Below, in pieces: positions 10,601-23,381 of a stretch of 64,000 nucleotides of DNA. Position 1 is the first letter of the stretch, and the number at the start of each line of letters is the position of its first letter. The DNA is from Castanea sativa (lineage: Eukaryota > Streptophyta > Magnoliopsida > Fagales > Fagaceae). Under the pieces are notes generated by a model that searched no databases, had not been told where the DNA came from, and saw nothing but the letters and a program-made list of their open reading frames with translations. Made by a program: the position numbers and the translations under genes. The stretch covers positions 11,800,945 through 11,864,944 of the forward strand of contig NC_134015.1 of NCBI RefSeq assembly GCF_040712315.1, read 5' to 3'.

Positions 10601-13600
10601 GACTACACTTGGATAATGAAAGTATTATTTATTTGGCACTTGTCTGATGCAGTGATTTGTCACTGTTTTCCTGTGACTCCCTATATAATTTTAATTTTAT
10701 GAGATTGCCTTGTTTCTATGTTCCTAAGTTAAATTCACATGTTAGAATAGATTTTCTTGATCCTAATAATTATCCCATTTTCAGACTACACCTGATACCC
10801 AGGTATCCCAGGAGCCCTTGGAAGAGACTGCTGTAAATGAAAGCCCTTCTAAAACAGGAGAAAATCACATTCTTCCTACTCCAAGACTAAGAAGAAGATT
10901 TGTGTATGTGAATTGGAATTATCATGATTTGGTTAACTTGTTGGCTCTTTTCTATGTCGTGGCTTGTCAACTCTTACCGTTTTGGTTTACTGATCAGGCC
11001 TGCATCAAATAGTGAAGATAGAATTCATGACACTACTGGGGCTGATTCATCTGCACCTGTCAAACTGGATGCTGCAGCACAAGCACACATTGAAAAGCAC
11101 AGGTAAAATTTTAAATTTCTGTTGTTATGCAATAACGAATTCATAACATAAAAGGTCATTTCCTGGTCCTGATTTTTCCGGAGCAGAGTCCACAAAAGCA
11201 ATGTTTATGCCAGTGAGGTCAAAGGCAATATGATCTTGCCTAGGTGTTTGGGTGAGGCAAAGCACCGTATAATGGATTTGGACCTTTCAGTGGAGGAGAC
11301 TTTAATTAGGTGCTTGTTTTTTGCCTAGCGTGCATCCTGGCCAAAGTGACAGCTGCCTGGAGCGTGCATATCATCAAATTAACAGATTTTGTCTTTAATT
11401 TAGCATAATTACCACCAATTTACTTATTCCAATACCAGTAGAATAAGGTTTTTCAATTCAATAAATCTTGACCTTCTTGAAATGACTATACACAATTAAT
11501 AAAACTTGTCAATATAGTGCCAGCGAAATGAAGACCATAGAACCAAGTCAAAATATAAGCATTAAGAAAGACATTGTTGTACCTTTTATATGTGTCACTA
11601 TATGTTAGTTGTCTCAAGTCAATTTTTTAAGGTTAAGTCTGTTTCCTTTCTTTTATTTATTTCTCTATGATTTTATTTAAAATTTTCTTTTTCTCTTTCT
11701 TTGTAAAGAAAATCAATTACTTATAAGAAAGAAGAAAACGTTAGATCAAAATTTTTAATATTTTATTTTTTATGAACTAATATTTGATGATGTTAACAAT
11801 GATAGGTTTGTGAATGTTTATAACTTTAATATCCTGCATATTTTTGGCTCCTTGCTGCATTCAAAAGTGCACATCTTTTTTGGTGCCTCACTATTTGGGC
11901 AATATAGGTATCTAGTGCATCGAGGGTGAATTTTCCCTTTGACTACCTGGGTTCCAGTATATGAGTTGTTTAAAATGGATCAAAGGTTCTTTTTGCACAA
12001 CACTGACTATGAACATGATTGGATAAATTTATGGGATTAAATGTTGTTGTTGACTCAAATACCTTATGCTAGTTGGGTTTAAGTGCTCACTTCACTTTAG
12101 ATTTTTTAAGTAATAGTGTGAGGGAACTATGTGGCAAACTAAATTACTTTACCGCTACAAGAACTGCAATTTTCTTTTAAAAGTTTTAGAAAGAAAAAAA
12201 GATCAATCTAATCCATACATCCGTTTTAATTGTGGAGGTTTGGAGTTGAGAAGGAGCATCTTTGGAGACTTGCATCATTTATGTGAAATATGGATAAACT
12301 TAGGGTGTTCGACAACAGAGGTGGTTAGGGGATCACATGGAATTCACCCATGGAAGAAGTATTAGAGCAGGGTTGAATAAATTTTCTTAATATATTTTGT
12401 TTGGCGTTGGAGTTGCTCCCATGTTCATCTTTTGATTTGACCTTTGTGTCCTTTCAAAGAGCTTTTTTTCTTTACCTGTTTAGATTGGCAATGGATAAGG
12501 ACTCCTCAATTCACTCAGTCCTTTCAAGATTGAGAATTAGCACCCACAGAGTATCTGTTTGACGTATTGTATTCAAAGTTTTTGTCTAGTCAACGAGAGT
12601 ATCAATTATCCTAGATTTCAACTAAAAATGTAAAGTTTGAAGTCAGCTTTAATCATGATGTTCTGAGAGAATTTATAGGATTACATTTTGCATGGAGGTG
12701 CATTTGGCACACTAAGGTACCTGGGAAGATTGCTTTTATTGTTTGGACTGCAACATTGGGTAATATTTTGAAGGTGGATAACGTTTAGAAATGAAGCATT
12801 GTGGTTGTTGATTGGTCTTGTATGTGCGAGAATAGCAGGGAGTCAATTGAGAACTTTCTACTTCTTTGTTCAGTGGCTCAAGATATTTGTTAATTTGTTC
12901 TTTATTTGCGGTATTAAGGGTTATGCTGAAGACTGTACCACAGATGCTATAGTATTGGCAAGGAAGATTTTAATGTCACAAGAGTTCCAAAATATGGAAA
13001 GCAGTTCTATTATTTGTGTTGTGGACAATTTGGCTAGAGAGGAACTGTAGATGGTGTTGGATGCCCAAATGCCCAAGTCAAGTTCTTAAGCAGTTTTTAT
13101 TAAGATCTTTGTATGATTGGATGACAACCTTGTTAGTATCTCTTCATTTTGGGCATTGCCTAAGATAATTTAGACGTAGGCAGACATAAAAAGAATAGAA
13201 TATTGAGCTCTAACAGAAATGTTAAGTATATTAATTTCGTATGTGTATACGGTATTGGCTCTGTTGGTTGAGAAACTCAATATCTCTTTTTTATTTTTTT
13301 TGATAAATAATGAAATTTTATAAATCAAAAGGCAAAAGCCCCAGGTATACCGGGAGTGTACATGGAAAGTGTTACATCAAGATCGAAAATTACAATGATC
13401 AAGCATAACAAAAAGATTAGAGCAAGAAAAAGAAGAGAAAATAGAACACCAAGCAAACAAAGAGTGGAGAAGGAGAGATTTAATCTCAAGAATCAACCGT
13501 TCCATTCCCTCAAAGCATCTATTGTTCCTTTCCCGCCAAAGACACCATTAAAAATTTAATATTTTACCTAGAGATTGTTCCTTTCCCGTCAAAGCATCTA

Positions 13601-16600
13601 TTTATGTTTACCTAGGATTTAATATTTCTTATTTGCCTTATGAAAGTTATGATATAAAAAATACATTTTGAAAGATAGATCTCTATATTTATTTGGACTA
13701 TTTTAGTTAATTTTTCAATTTTTCTAATTTAATATATTTATTTATCTTTCAAATAATTATTAAATTAATAATGACATCATCACAGTTTAACCTCAATTTA
13801 ATCTCGGTCCGACCTCAAAAATCTTGAAAAGGATAAAAATTACTTTTCAAAAAAAAAAAAGGATAAAAAAATTAAATTAAATCAAATCCTTTTAATAGCA
13901 TCAATCACAAACAGTCTGGTCCAACAATATCAATTAGCATTAATAGGTGTAATTTTGTATCCAATCACTGTTCTACCTATTGTGTGGTTCTGAATCTTTT
14001 CTGAATTTCTTGTCACAGAAAGCTTCAAGAGGACTTGACTGATGAAATGGTTGGTTTGGCACGGCAACTTAAGGAGAGCAGTCTGATGATGAGCAATTCC
14101 TTGCAACGCACTGAAAATGTAAGAACTCTCATATATATGTAACAAGTCTTGCATCACCTGAAATATGTAAGTTCAATGCATAGTTTCATAAGTATGTTAA
14201 TTGGTTAAAGAAAATGTTGGAAGAATCAATCCTGCATCTTTTAGAGGAGGTGGGAGTGGATAATCTGGTAATCACTTTTTCACTTGTGGGCAGTTTTGCT
14301 AATATGCATAAAAGATTGTAACTGCTATTCTGTTGTTCTGGAATCTTCTTTCCTTCAGTATGCCTTTTCCTTCTTTTTTCCTGTTTGGGGGGGGGTGTTT
14401 AGGGGGAGGGTGTTCTTTCGTAAATCATACTTAGTCACATAGTCTCTTATTCATTTTTTGGACATCCCAAAATTTTGTGCCATTTAAAAAGTCATATTTA
14501 TAAAGGTTTTTAAATAACATGCACTTACACCCGTTGAACTTTGGTTAGTTGCAGTTACGCCCCTATACTTATCCAAAAAAAAAACTTTTTCTTTCGACAA
14601 TTTAGTATATAAATTTTGATACTATAGTAGTTAGATTCCCTTAAAAAAATTTCTTTCAATCAAATTTAACCTCTTTTGCACCAAATCATTAATAAAAATG
14701 ATGTAAATGAGGGTGTCTTACTTCAACAACATAAAAATTTAGAGGGTCTATTCTATTTATTACAGTGCCAGAGTTTATGTACTAAATTGGTAAAAAAAAG
14801 GGTTAAGGGGGCCTATGTGCTATGGTACTATAGTTTATGTACTAAATTGGCTAAAATAAAAATACAGGGATGCAAGTGCAACTGTCCCAAAGTTCAGAGG
14901 TTGTAAGTGCATTTTACTCAAATTTTTTGGTTTCTTAAATTACCTTTGTAAAGGGAGAATTTGAAATGTTACAGAACATTATCAATGGGGTTCTAAGTTT
15001 TGAATTTTGGTGATTTGCCGTGCTCTAAATCCATGATCCCTTTAACAGTTGGATTTTGTAAAGGGGGTATCTCTATTTGGATAGAGGCTACATATGCTAA
15101 AATTTAAGACAGAAGAGATTGCTTATTCTATGTATTATGTATAGAAAATTTTGGTTTTGCTTTAACACTCTTGAATGGTTAAGGGTTAATCCCAACTGTT
15201 TTTCTTGGTCTTTTGTAATTGGTTTTTGGTTTTCCCTTTCTCCTTTTATTAGTAAGTTATATACATATCCAGTGGGCTATGAATGCACAATATCACCCTC
15301 CAAACTATTCTTACTGGAGAAGGAAATGCCATTTGTGCTAGAGCTCATTGGCCTTTGGAATAGTGTTTGAATGCACGACTCATCCTCAACTTATGCTCTC
15401 TCTTTCTGTCTCTCTCAGTAAATTGTACATGCACCCAGTGGGTGTTGCGCACATTATCACCTCACTCAGGCCTAAACTACAATAGCTTGAGTTTTTTAGC
15501 CTTTGGTAATAGTTAATTAGAGAAGGTGAATGAATAGGCGCTGCAGCCTGCAGCTCTCTGGTACATAGACTAAAAAAAGTTTTAGATCTATTTTGTTAAA
15601 TTTTTTCACTAAGATTGGCACCATGTTTTTCTTTGGGTTCAAATTGTTGTTCTAAAACTACTAGTAAATTATCAGGAAAGGAACAGATAATTAGATGGTT
15701 GTTCCTTGATGCCTCAATGGGTTTCCACTTTTCATTCCTTTAATCTGCAGTTCTCTGCTAGCCATATTACCTAGTTTTCCATGCAAATGAAAACAAGGTG
15801 AAGAGGATCCACCCTGGTGTGACTCTTCGGCAGTTCCCAAAGTACTAAAACTTTCCATCATTCCAAAGTACTGATCTCCTTGTCAAGCTAACATCGTTAA
15901 CTGTGAGAGTTACCTACTGATCTTGAAAACCCAACTACCAAGGATTTGTTTGGTGAAGTTACTAGCTATTTTAGTTTAGTGTTAAGAGTGTCACTCGCTA
16001 ATCTCAAACCCCAAAAACTTGTTTAAAGAAGTTGCATTTTGTGCATCTTAAAATTTTTCCATGTCAATATTCAACTTCATGCTAGACCATTTCCTTTTTT
16101 TACATTTTAAGTAATTGAGCATTTCCTTGCAAGTACTATGTTATAACCACACTGTTTGCAAAGTATAAAGTCATGTTGATTTAGAGCAATGACTATGTGA
16201 TGCGGGCAATGCAAGAAATTTTTTAATTAGTATTATTTATGTTTGCAAGTCAATTGTACTTTTATATTTTAGGTCCTAGTAGTTTATTATGCTATTAGAA
16301 TTTTAATTTTGAAGCAAGGTTATTTTTGTAATAAGGCAATTAGGGTTTCCTACACCAATTAGAGCTAGTTTAATAATCCTTTATAAGCAACTTATTGTAC
16401 TCCTTGAGGAGATGGTTGATATTTTGATGAATGAAAAAAATGGCATTTTGGTCTCTCTTTGGTCTAGTGCTCTGGTGCTGACTTCAGTTCCACCCTAAGT
16501 GTTGACTCCTAATGGTTTTCCTGTTTGGTACTAACTCCAAGCCAGGTCTAGGTGCTGACTCGTAGGTCATATCCTTTTTTATTTTACTATTGTTTTAGTT

Positions 16601-18160
16601 TTGGTTTGGTTGTCCTGCTTCACTATGCATGGAGATCAGGGAGCAATGACTAGTCATGAAGTGTTTGATTCTAACTTCAAGGTGTTAATTCTGTGAGCAT
16701 GTTATACACTTCGGACATGAACTAAGTGGATAAATGGCATTCTAAAGATTGATTTTCCAATCATTTTTATCTCACCATTTCAATGATAGTATGATTAGGA
16801 TACCTTTATTCTTCTTAGTTACCTCCGATCATTTCAATGGAAACCTTATGTGAAGATAGTTTGTGTTTTCTAGAGTTTGGTAGAATCTTAAGAAATGGGT
16901 CAAAGGAAAACTATGTATGATCAATGAAAAAAGTATGGCTTATTTTTTAGAGGTTGTTTTCTGCTAAAATTTTCTGGAAAACAACTCTATCTCACGCCAA
17001 GCTAAATAAAAGAAGCCAAGAAATAGTTTTTCAACTCATTTTAAGATTGCTACCAAACATAGGAAAATGAGATAGATTTTTAGAAAATTCTTCTTGGAAA
17101 TTGACTCATTTTTCAGAAAACATTAACGTTGAAACAATTGATGTCATAATAATATTGAAAATGCTACAGGAAGTCAATTTATTTTACGATAATAACTGTT
17201 GAATTTTTAAATTGTTTTAAATTTCAACAAAAATCAGTTGTACCACCATCACTGTTCTGCTTTTCATTTATGCCAACTTTTAGCCCCCCGTAACCCCACA
17301 CCTCTTTCACTGCATCATTGCTGCTATCTCATTACCGCTATTCATAAGCCAAGGCTACATTCAAATGACCCTTTTTCTTCTTACAAGAATAGAGTAGAGG
17401 ATGAGTCATGGGTTCAAGATCCGCTACATGTGTCATACTTCTCATTTTCAAGGTCTGGGATTCAATCTGTGGTGGGTGCAGGATTAGTGGGATTATCTTG
17501 TATAGTTGTAAAAAGAATTTGGTTTTGGCTAAATGCAATCAGGTACTATTTTGAAGTCTGTACATTCTCAATATCATTGCCTTCATTTGGAGTCTAGTCA
17601 CCACAGGGTTTTCCATCACTGCACCACCCTGTACTGCAACAAAAACATAATCAGCCATTACAGATCCCTCTTTCACCTCCACCACAATTTCTTTATTCTC
17701 TTGGATTGTCAACACAATTGTCATGCACTGGGTATGTCCTTTGATAGAAACTTGAATACATGCCTATTCATCCCATGGTGTCGTTCTCTCGGAAGGATCA
17801 TATTTAAATCACATGGTGTTCTCTTGGGAGGATCTTATTGTAATCACTTCATTACTGTGTTTACCCTGAACAATAATGACTGAATTCTTAATCTCGTTAA
17901 ATAGCTTTCACCTTTTTCTGTTTCATGTTTTTGGTGTTGACTGATGATCAAGTAGTCTCATAACTTGATTGTGCTGAGTGCAGATACTTGATTCTACCGA
18001 GGAAGCTGTTGAGCATAGCTTGGCAAGTACTGGGCGTGCCAATGTGCGAGCCATGAAGATATACTCTGAGAGCTCTAAGACATCGTGCTTCACATGGCTT
18101 GCGATGTTTGCAATGACATGTATTTTCATCATGGTAGTGCTTCTAATTCGTGTAACCTGA
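7674..18160 (+). CDS. USE1: USE1-type ER SNARE (vesicle transport protein), 7 exons
   Basis: Membrane-anchored SNARE of the Use1 family. In yeast and animals it acts at the ER in Golgi-to-ER retrograde fusion. Exons: 7674-7757, 7886-7953, 9790-9862, 10785-10903, 10998-11102, 14019-14118 and 17984-18160, giving 241 aa with every junction in phase. The protein starts [21 protein letters not shown] coiled-coil SNARE region follows [20 protein letters not shown] (about 140-213). A single C-terminal membrane anchor spans about 220-238 ([18 protein letters not shown]), with tail RVT. Length fits plant homologues (about 240 aa). Exon 2 uses a weak donor (AG|GTCACC). Introns 5 and 6 are long (2.9 and 3.9 kb) and hold LINE and SINE relics. 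AATAAA motifs at 18348 and 18352 suit the poly(A) site. The 3' end is convergent with the gene at 18498-19443. Confidence 0.95.
8522..8650 (+). mobile_element. tRNA-derived SINE (family A) in USE1 intron 2
   Basis: Starts near CCAATGAGCTCTAGATTAAT, has a box-B-like GTAGGTTCAAAATCC, and ends GGGTGCATGTGTTACTTAC. The same order of blocks recurs at 15240-15365 (-) and 42783-42905 (+), which supports a repeated family. Confidence 0.7.
9403..9572 (-). mobile_element. tRNA-derived SINE (family B) in USE1 intron 2
   Basis: On the - strand it reads box A TTGGTGCGATGGTCACTCC, then ACAAGTATAAGTGCTTGTGG, box B GGGGTTCAAGTCTCC, and ends in AGAATTCTATCTTGTAAAA with an A-run. A second copy of the same family lies at 27255-27462 (-). 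Confidence 0.78.
12225..13060 (+). mobile_element. Decayed LINE relic in USE1 intron 5
   Basis: Degenerate coding blocks in LINE order: [21 protein letters not shown], then [20 protein letters not shown] and [19 protein letters not shown] followed by LLLCSVA. The last two correspond to the zf-RVT domain of L1-type ORF2. Many stops and frameshifts are present. The element shares the host gene's orientation. Confidence 0.75.
13287..13362 (-). mobile_element. Possible 3' tail of a LINE, inverted
   Basis: Read on the - strand this is ...ACACTCCCGGTATACCTGGG, GCTTTTGCC and a T-rich end that resembles LINE 3' tails in tree genomes. Short and degenerate; the assignment is from memory of such tails. 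Confidence 0.3.
15240..15510 (-). mobile_element. Two family A SINE copies in USE1 intron 6
   Basis: The first copy (15240-15365) on the - strand reads CCAATGAGCTCTAGCACAAA, GGAGGGTGATATTG, GCCCACTGGATATG, AACTTACTAATAA. The second (about 15415-15510) repeats the end part: GGTGATAATGTGCGCAACAC, CCACTGGGTGCATGTACAAT. Both match the copy at 8522-8650 in the opposite orientation. Confidence 0.6.
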
Positions 18161-18497
18161 AGAGCTTCCTGTTTTATTCATTTTTCTTCAGGATGTTTGT
18201 TCTTTCATCTTTGAGATGATATTCCAAACACAGTGTTTAATACTGTTCATAACTGTATGCCAAGCATTGTTCAGTTTAAAGTAGCTAGTTTTACATTTTC
18301 TCTTCACAACTCCACATATAGATGGACATTTTGTTACACAAAAAATTAATAAATAAAGAGGATATACAACAGAGGTCAAGGCATGCTTTTGGCTGTATAT
18401 GGACATTTTTATCTCTGGATTTCAGTATATAAAGTTTATTTATAATTTTTTACCGATAAAAAAAGTTCATGTATAAATCTAAGTTGTGGTTTAAAAT

Positions 18498-19443
18498 TTA
18501 TGGTAAGTTCCTGAAAGAGGTCGTCTGAGCAACAATAGTTTTCTCTTTGGTTATAAATGGAACACCCAAAATTGAATACGCATTTTGAAAATTGTTTTTC
18601 GATACCCACATTAACATATGACAAAAGGCAAATATATCAAGTTCAGCATTGCAAAATTGCTGGTTGTACCCGGCAGTGATGAATTGAAGGAATTGGAGGT
18701 CTGTCAGCGATGCTTGCTCTCTCCAGTGGGGACTTTTCTTCTTGTTGCAGATCTGTTCCAAGTACTTGCTGCCAGTGAGTACAATGATGTGTCGACGGGC
18801 TAAATTCTTATCTTGTAAGCTTGCCTCCAATGCTTCCTGAATTGCCATGTTAGTAGTTGAGGCTCCAGTACTATTGCATCCTACAAACATTCTGGTTCCT
18901 TCATTGTTCTTAGCTTCATAAGCATGCCCGCTTCTTCTAAATTTCTTGTTTCTCTTCCCATCAATCTTGATTATATAGCTGCCAGTTCCTGATAACTCCC
19001 CCCACCCCCATCCCATCTTGTTTTGACACTCTTGCTGAGAGGGTTGATTTAAGCTTAAGCTTAAGCTTCTTGGTACCTGCATGAGAGTTTAAGATGTGAG
19101 TAAAACATCAGTTGGATTGGGACACTTCCCTTACGGGCCTACGGCCTGGTTTCTGTCATTCCAGATTGTCCAGAGGGTGGTGAAAATGGTTTGCAAGTAA
19201 ATCATATTTTTCTTGTTCCAACCTTTAATTATTTAAGACACAACTAGCCTGCCATTAATTAACCTCAATCTGGTTGAGGTTCTTCTGCAGTTCTGATAGG
19301 AAGAACAAAACCATGCCACGCTGCTCTAACAAGGGGGCAGTAGAGAAACGGATGTGAGGAAGTTTCGCTATCTTCACTGCACAAAGGGTAAGTGACAATA
19401 GCTGGTTACCTCTACTGCCAAGGTTCGAATTCACAGGAGACAA
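18498..19443 (-). CDS. Hypothetical protein, possible RNase H-like fold, two exons
   Basis: Convergent with USE1. Exon 2 runs 19076-18498 and exon 1 ends at 19264; the 187-bp intron (GAG|GTTAAT ... CTCATGCAG) is phase 0. Exon 1 is open only back to an in-frame stop just above 19443. Within it the first ATG gives GMVLFFLSELQKNLNQIE; a start in exon 2 (MQVPRS or MGWGWGELSG) or an unseen 5' exon is also possible. The C-terminal 190 residues read GTGSYIIKIDGKRNKKFRRS, ATTNMAIQEALEASL-like helix, HIIVLTGSKYLEQI, SPHWREQ. The strand-helix-strand order and spacing recall the RVT_3 RNase H family, but most catalytic acids are not evident. I do not recognise the gene with certainty; a domesticated LINE RNase H is one option. 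Confidence 0.45.
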
Positions 19444-21606
19444 TCATGGAGAAGTTTCCACACAAAGGTCAGAATTTTCGTTGGGAGTTTTACTTATGAA
19501 TTGTTTGAGCGGTTTTAAAACCAATTAGGTTGTGATTGGTTACGAGAGATTGAGCATAAAGCAGCACAATAAATGGTCTATGAATTTTGGGAATTTCTAT
19601 ATCTATATTGATATATAATATGAGCCAAGAGCTTTTAATTGGTTAGCACTTCTTGGTTTTTTTAACATAGACATTTAGAGTTCAAACCTCTTCAGCCCCA
19701 ACTATTGAATTATAAAAAATATATCGAGATATAATTTGTTATAATGGGTATAATTTGCTTTGAATAATAGAAACGTCTGGCCAGCTGGACAAATCATAGT
19801 TTTTTTTTTTGTTGAGGGTGTGTTTATCTATAGATATGAAGGATTTAAAATGCTTCGCATAGGACAAAGGGCTTTCCTTGAGCCTTGTGGTTGAGTTGGC
19901 TTTATTTCCTAGTTGGGAAATTATCAAGGTGAAAGTAATACTTGATTTTAGCTGTAAAGAGAAAGATACTTTCTAGAAAAGATAAAAGGTAGTTGGGAGC
20001 ATTTAATATAATGAATGACAGCTTGTATCATGAGAAAAATAATAAGAAAAAATAATATACGAAAAATTATGTATGAGTAGACTTGAGTCAATCCCTTGGT
20101 TAATGTGCTCCAAGCTAATACATTGACTAACATGTTAGCAATTTATCAAAAATCACTCTTTTACTTGCTAGACCACTACTTCCCTTGTTGAAGACTTAGA
20201 ATTGGCCATGGACTTAGGCCATCGGTAAGAAAAATTGAGTGTCAACTCAGTGGGTCTGATGCCATTATTTGAAGATGGCCTAAGTTGTTCGTGGTTGAAT
20301 ATGGGTATTGGGCTTCAAGCCTTGATGAAGTATACACCATTTATCCTCAATCTAATGTATATATAATTTTAGTATTAATTTTTAATTGAAATAAATTTAT
20401 TTGTTTATTTATTTTTGATTGGATGCTGAGATTGTTGAGAATCAGGTCTTAGTCCACTAGAAGATTAATATTTTTGGTTATTGGCTTAAAAGAGAAAGAG
20501 AAGCAAAGCTCATGAGAAAATTTAAGTCTAAAAAGTAAAAACCAGTGGAGAAGATGAGGAGTGGAAATGAAAGAAATACGTTGAATAAGGGGATCGTTAG
20601 GAATTCCTTATTCTATTGAGTGAAGGGGTATTTATGGAGCATGGGGAGATAGCTTTAGCATGAATCGATCTAAGACCTAATAATAGACTTGCTAGCAGGT
20701 TGGCTTGTTAGGTCAGTTGAGGCAATGTGTATTAGGGAAGCAATCCCAACTGCCCTTAAACTAGGCAGTTAGAACGCCAACTAGTTATCTCCTTAGGTTG
20801 GCTAAAAAGAATAGTGTGTTAGGACAGCAATCCCAAGACGTAGATAAATGGAATAAGTCTAAAGACATTAAACTCTGTGTTAGGTCTGTTTGGCCACTCT
20901 TTTAGACTTGTGTTAGCTAGGCCATTGTGTTCAGGTCTGTGTTAGGTCCTTTAGTTTGGCCTTTTTTTAGGTTATTCTGTTAGGCCTCTTTTGTTATTAG
21001 GTCCTCTGCTAGGCCTCACGGGTAGGTCCTTAGGAAGTATTAAAATTTTGTTAGCAATTTGGATGTCTTTGAAATTGTCCCAATCCAATTTTAAAAGCAT
21101 ACAATAGGTAAACATGGGATTTAAGTCATCACACACACACACACACACAAAACTTGGGATTTACTTGGGATTACCTATGACATTTGCACGAGATCTTATG
21201 ACTTCACTCACTTGTCACAAAACTTAGCATTTACATGAATAATCACTTATAAACTCAGTAGGGCAAGAGTTGGGTTCAGTGCACACCTATTGAGATGTGG
21301 ATACATGACAATTACTTGACATGTTCCAAATTCCAATTACTTTAGTGCATAAGAGTATTGAACCCAATAGACCACTATAAAAAGAGACCAAATTACGTCA
21401 TCTTCAATTGAATCATCCAATGCCTTTTAAGTTTTAGTCAGATGTATAACACATTATGTTTACTGCCTTTGAGTCTTTAACCTGCTTGAACTTTGCTCAT
21501 GAATGACATGAGATTATCCAAGCAATTTGTAGGACGTGTCAAAGAACTCTTAAGACTCAACCTCAAACTTGCTAGGTAAAAAGTTGGAGGGCTTACTAAA
21601 CAGCTC
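19444..21606. other. Intergenic region with a SINE and TTAGGYCT-like motif cluster
   Basis: No gene seen. A SINE (19620-19718) is listed separately. At about 20875-21035 the heptamer TTAGGYC and close variants recur eight or so times at irregular spacing. A (CA)n tract lies near 21130-21150. Short open frames here have no recognisable product. Confidence 0.5.
19620..19718 (+). mobile_element. tRNA-derived SINE (family E)
   Basis: GAGCCAAGAGCTTTTAATTG, GTTAGCACTTC, TTTAGAGTTCAAACCTC, CCCAACTATTGAATTATAAA. This order (box A, box B, then CCAACTATTGAATTATAAA tail) matches 54292-54378. Confidence 0.6.
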
Positions 21607-21682
21607 TAGGAGTGGTTGTAAAATAATTACATTGAACCATATGTTAGGAGTGGTTGTAAAATAATTACATTGAACCATATGT
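21607..21682 (+). repeat. 38-bp tandem duplication at a transposon edge
   Basis: Two near-identical 38-bp units, each TAGGAGTGGTTGTAAAATAA ... CATTGAACCATATGT, directly abut the left end of the hAT-like element. The second copy contains the element's target duplication. Confidence 0.95.
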
Positions 21683-23381
21683 AGGGACAAAGCTAGGACT
21701 TGTATTTGGGGGGGGGGGGGGGGAACATTAACAGAATTTTTTTCATGAAAATCCAAGCTACCATTCAATATTAAAGAAATATCAATAAAAGAGAAGATAC
21801 AAAATAACCATTTTTCAATATTTTTTTTTATTAATACATTAGAACTTCAATCTATGTCATCTGTTTCATGATGGAACTCGACATTTATTTAAATCCCAAA
21901 AATCACATATAATTTATTTTGTAATAAAATTTGCATCTCTCTTTCCCTTTTAATATACACTATCAAAGAGTCTAATAGAAAATGACATTCTAATTGAGTA
22001 ATTATGTTGATCATAGTTGAATAACAACGTTGATCCCATTAAAATTTGAATAGTTTCTTAACTAATCAACTAACAAATTAAAAATTAAAAAAAAAAAAAA
22101 CCCTAGTGGATTTTAACTCCGCCAAACACAAAGTTCACTAACTATTATTTATTACTTTTTAATAACTACTACTATAGTACTACTTTGCTTTTTTGAACAT
22201 AATACCACAAAGTAAATAAAATAAAATAACCCCATACACTATAACACACCACAAGCATCGTAAGTCCGTAACTCACCACACTAACACAGTAACACCACAT
22301 ATTCACTAACACACTCTGGGAGTCAATCTAGTCTTTAAAGACCCACCACTCACATAAGAAATGCTATCAAATTTCAAATAGAGAAAGAGAAGTCTAGGAA
22401 AAAAACAACAACAACAACAACAACAACAACAGAGACACCAGAGAGAGATGCAAGCTCACAAGTTGCAACATAACATTTAAATGGTCACCCACTTTGCCTA
22501 TCTCTAACCAGTTCCTGATGTTTTCACTTTGCCTCCTCACAGAGTCATGTCTCGGCCTCCACAAGCGTCTCTGATTAAGATTTTTCTCTCTCTTTTTTTT
22601 TTTTTTTTTTTGGAATTTGATGGAATGGGTTTTGAATTCTGTTGTGGTATTGAGTTCAGATTGATTTTGTTTAAATTTTTCAAGGGCTGGGTCTAAAGTT
22701 GGTTGATTCGGCTAAATTTTCTTTAGCTTTTCTCTTGGTCATTTTGTGGCTGGGCTAATTTTTTTGAACTTAATAATTTGTATTTTGGGATTCTAGTCTC
22801 TAGATCAGTAAATAGATTTTTTTTTTTTAGGCTTCTTCTTTTTGTTTAAGAGGGCTAATGATTTTGTTAAGGGTGCAAGTGTAATTTTTTTTTTTGGCAA
22901 AATTGCTTAAAAGACAAAATTCAGCTATAAAATTGGTGAGGCTATAACCTTGCTAAATATCTTTTTTATTGAAGACGAATTTTGACAAATTCATCAATGG
23001 ATTACATTTTTCTCTAATATTTTCCATACTTGCAAAATTTTTAAAAAATTAAAGATCAATAGCTATGTCATCAATAAACTATTTTAACTGCAAGTTTTTG
23101 TAATTTAAAGTTTTTCATAAAATATAAACTTATAGAGTATATAGTAAATAATATCTGATTGCAACAAAATTTGACAGGTATATAAAAAGCATAAAGAACA
23201 TTTAATTCAATAATTAAAATTTTAAAATATGTAGTAATATTTATTTTATTGAATAAGATTACGACAAATTTTATAATCTATCTTCAATAAATTTTATAGA
23301 TAAATTTTGTCCTTACTAAAATAAATTATTATAATACACTATTAACTTTTGCCCCCAAAGCCAAAAATGGCTCCGTCCCTG
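21682..23381. mobile_element. Non-autonomous hAT-like element
   Basis: 1,700 bp. Left end TAGGGACAAAGCTAGGA, right end (reverse complement) CAGGGACGGAGCCA. Both ends continue into a run of G on the same relative strand. Flanked by an 8-bp target duplication, ACCATATG (21674-21681) and ACCATAAG (23382-23389), 7 of 8 matching. No transposase frame remains. The interior has (CAA)n, T-runs and an AT-rich block at about 22980-23180 also found near 61845-62035. Confidence 0.8.

Noticed and set aside
11200..11910. hAT-like element with GCCTAGG and TGCCTCACTATTTGGGC ends in USE1 intron 5
   Set aside because: Ends are suggestive, but no target duplication or convincing inverted repeat could be fixed.
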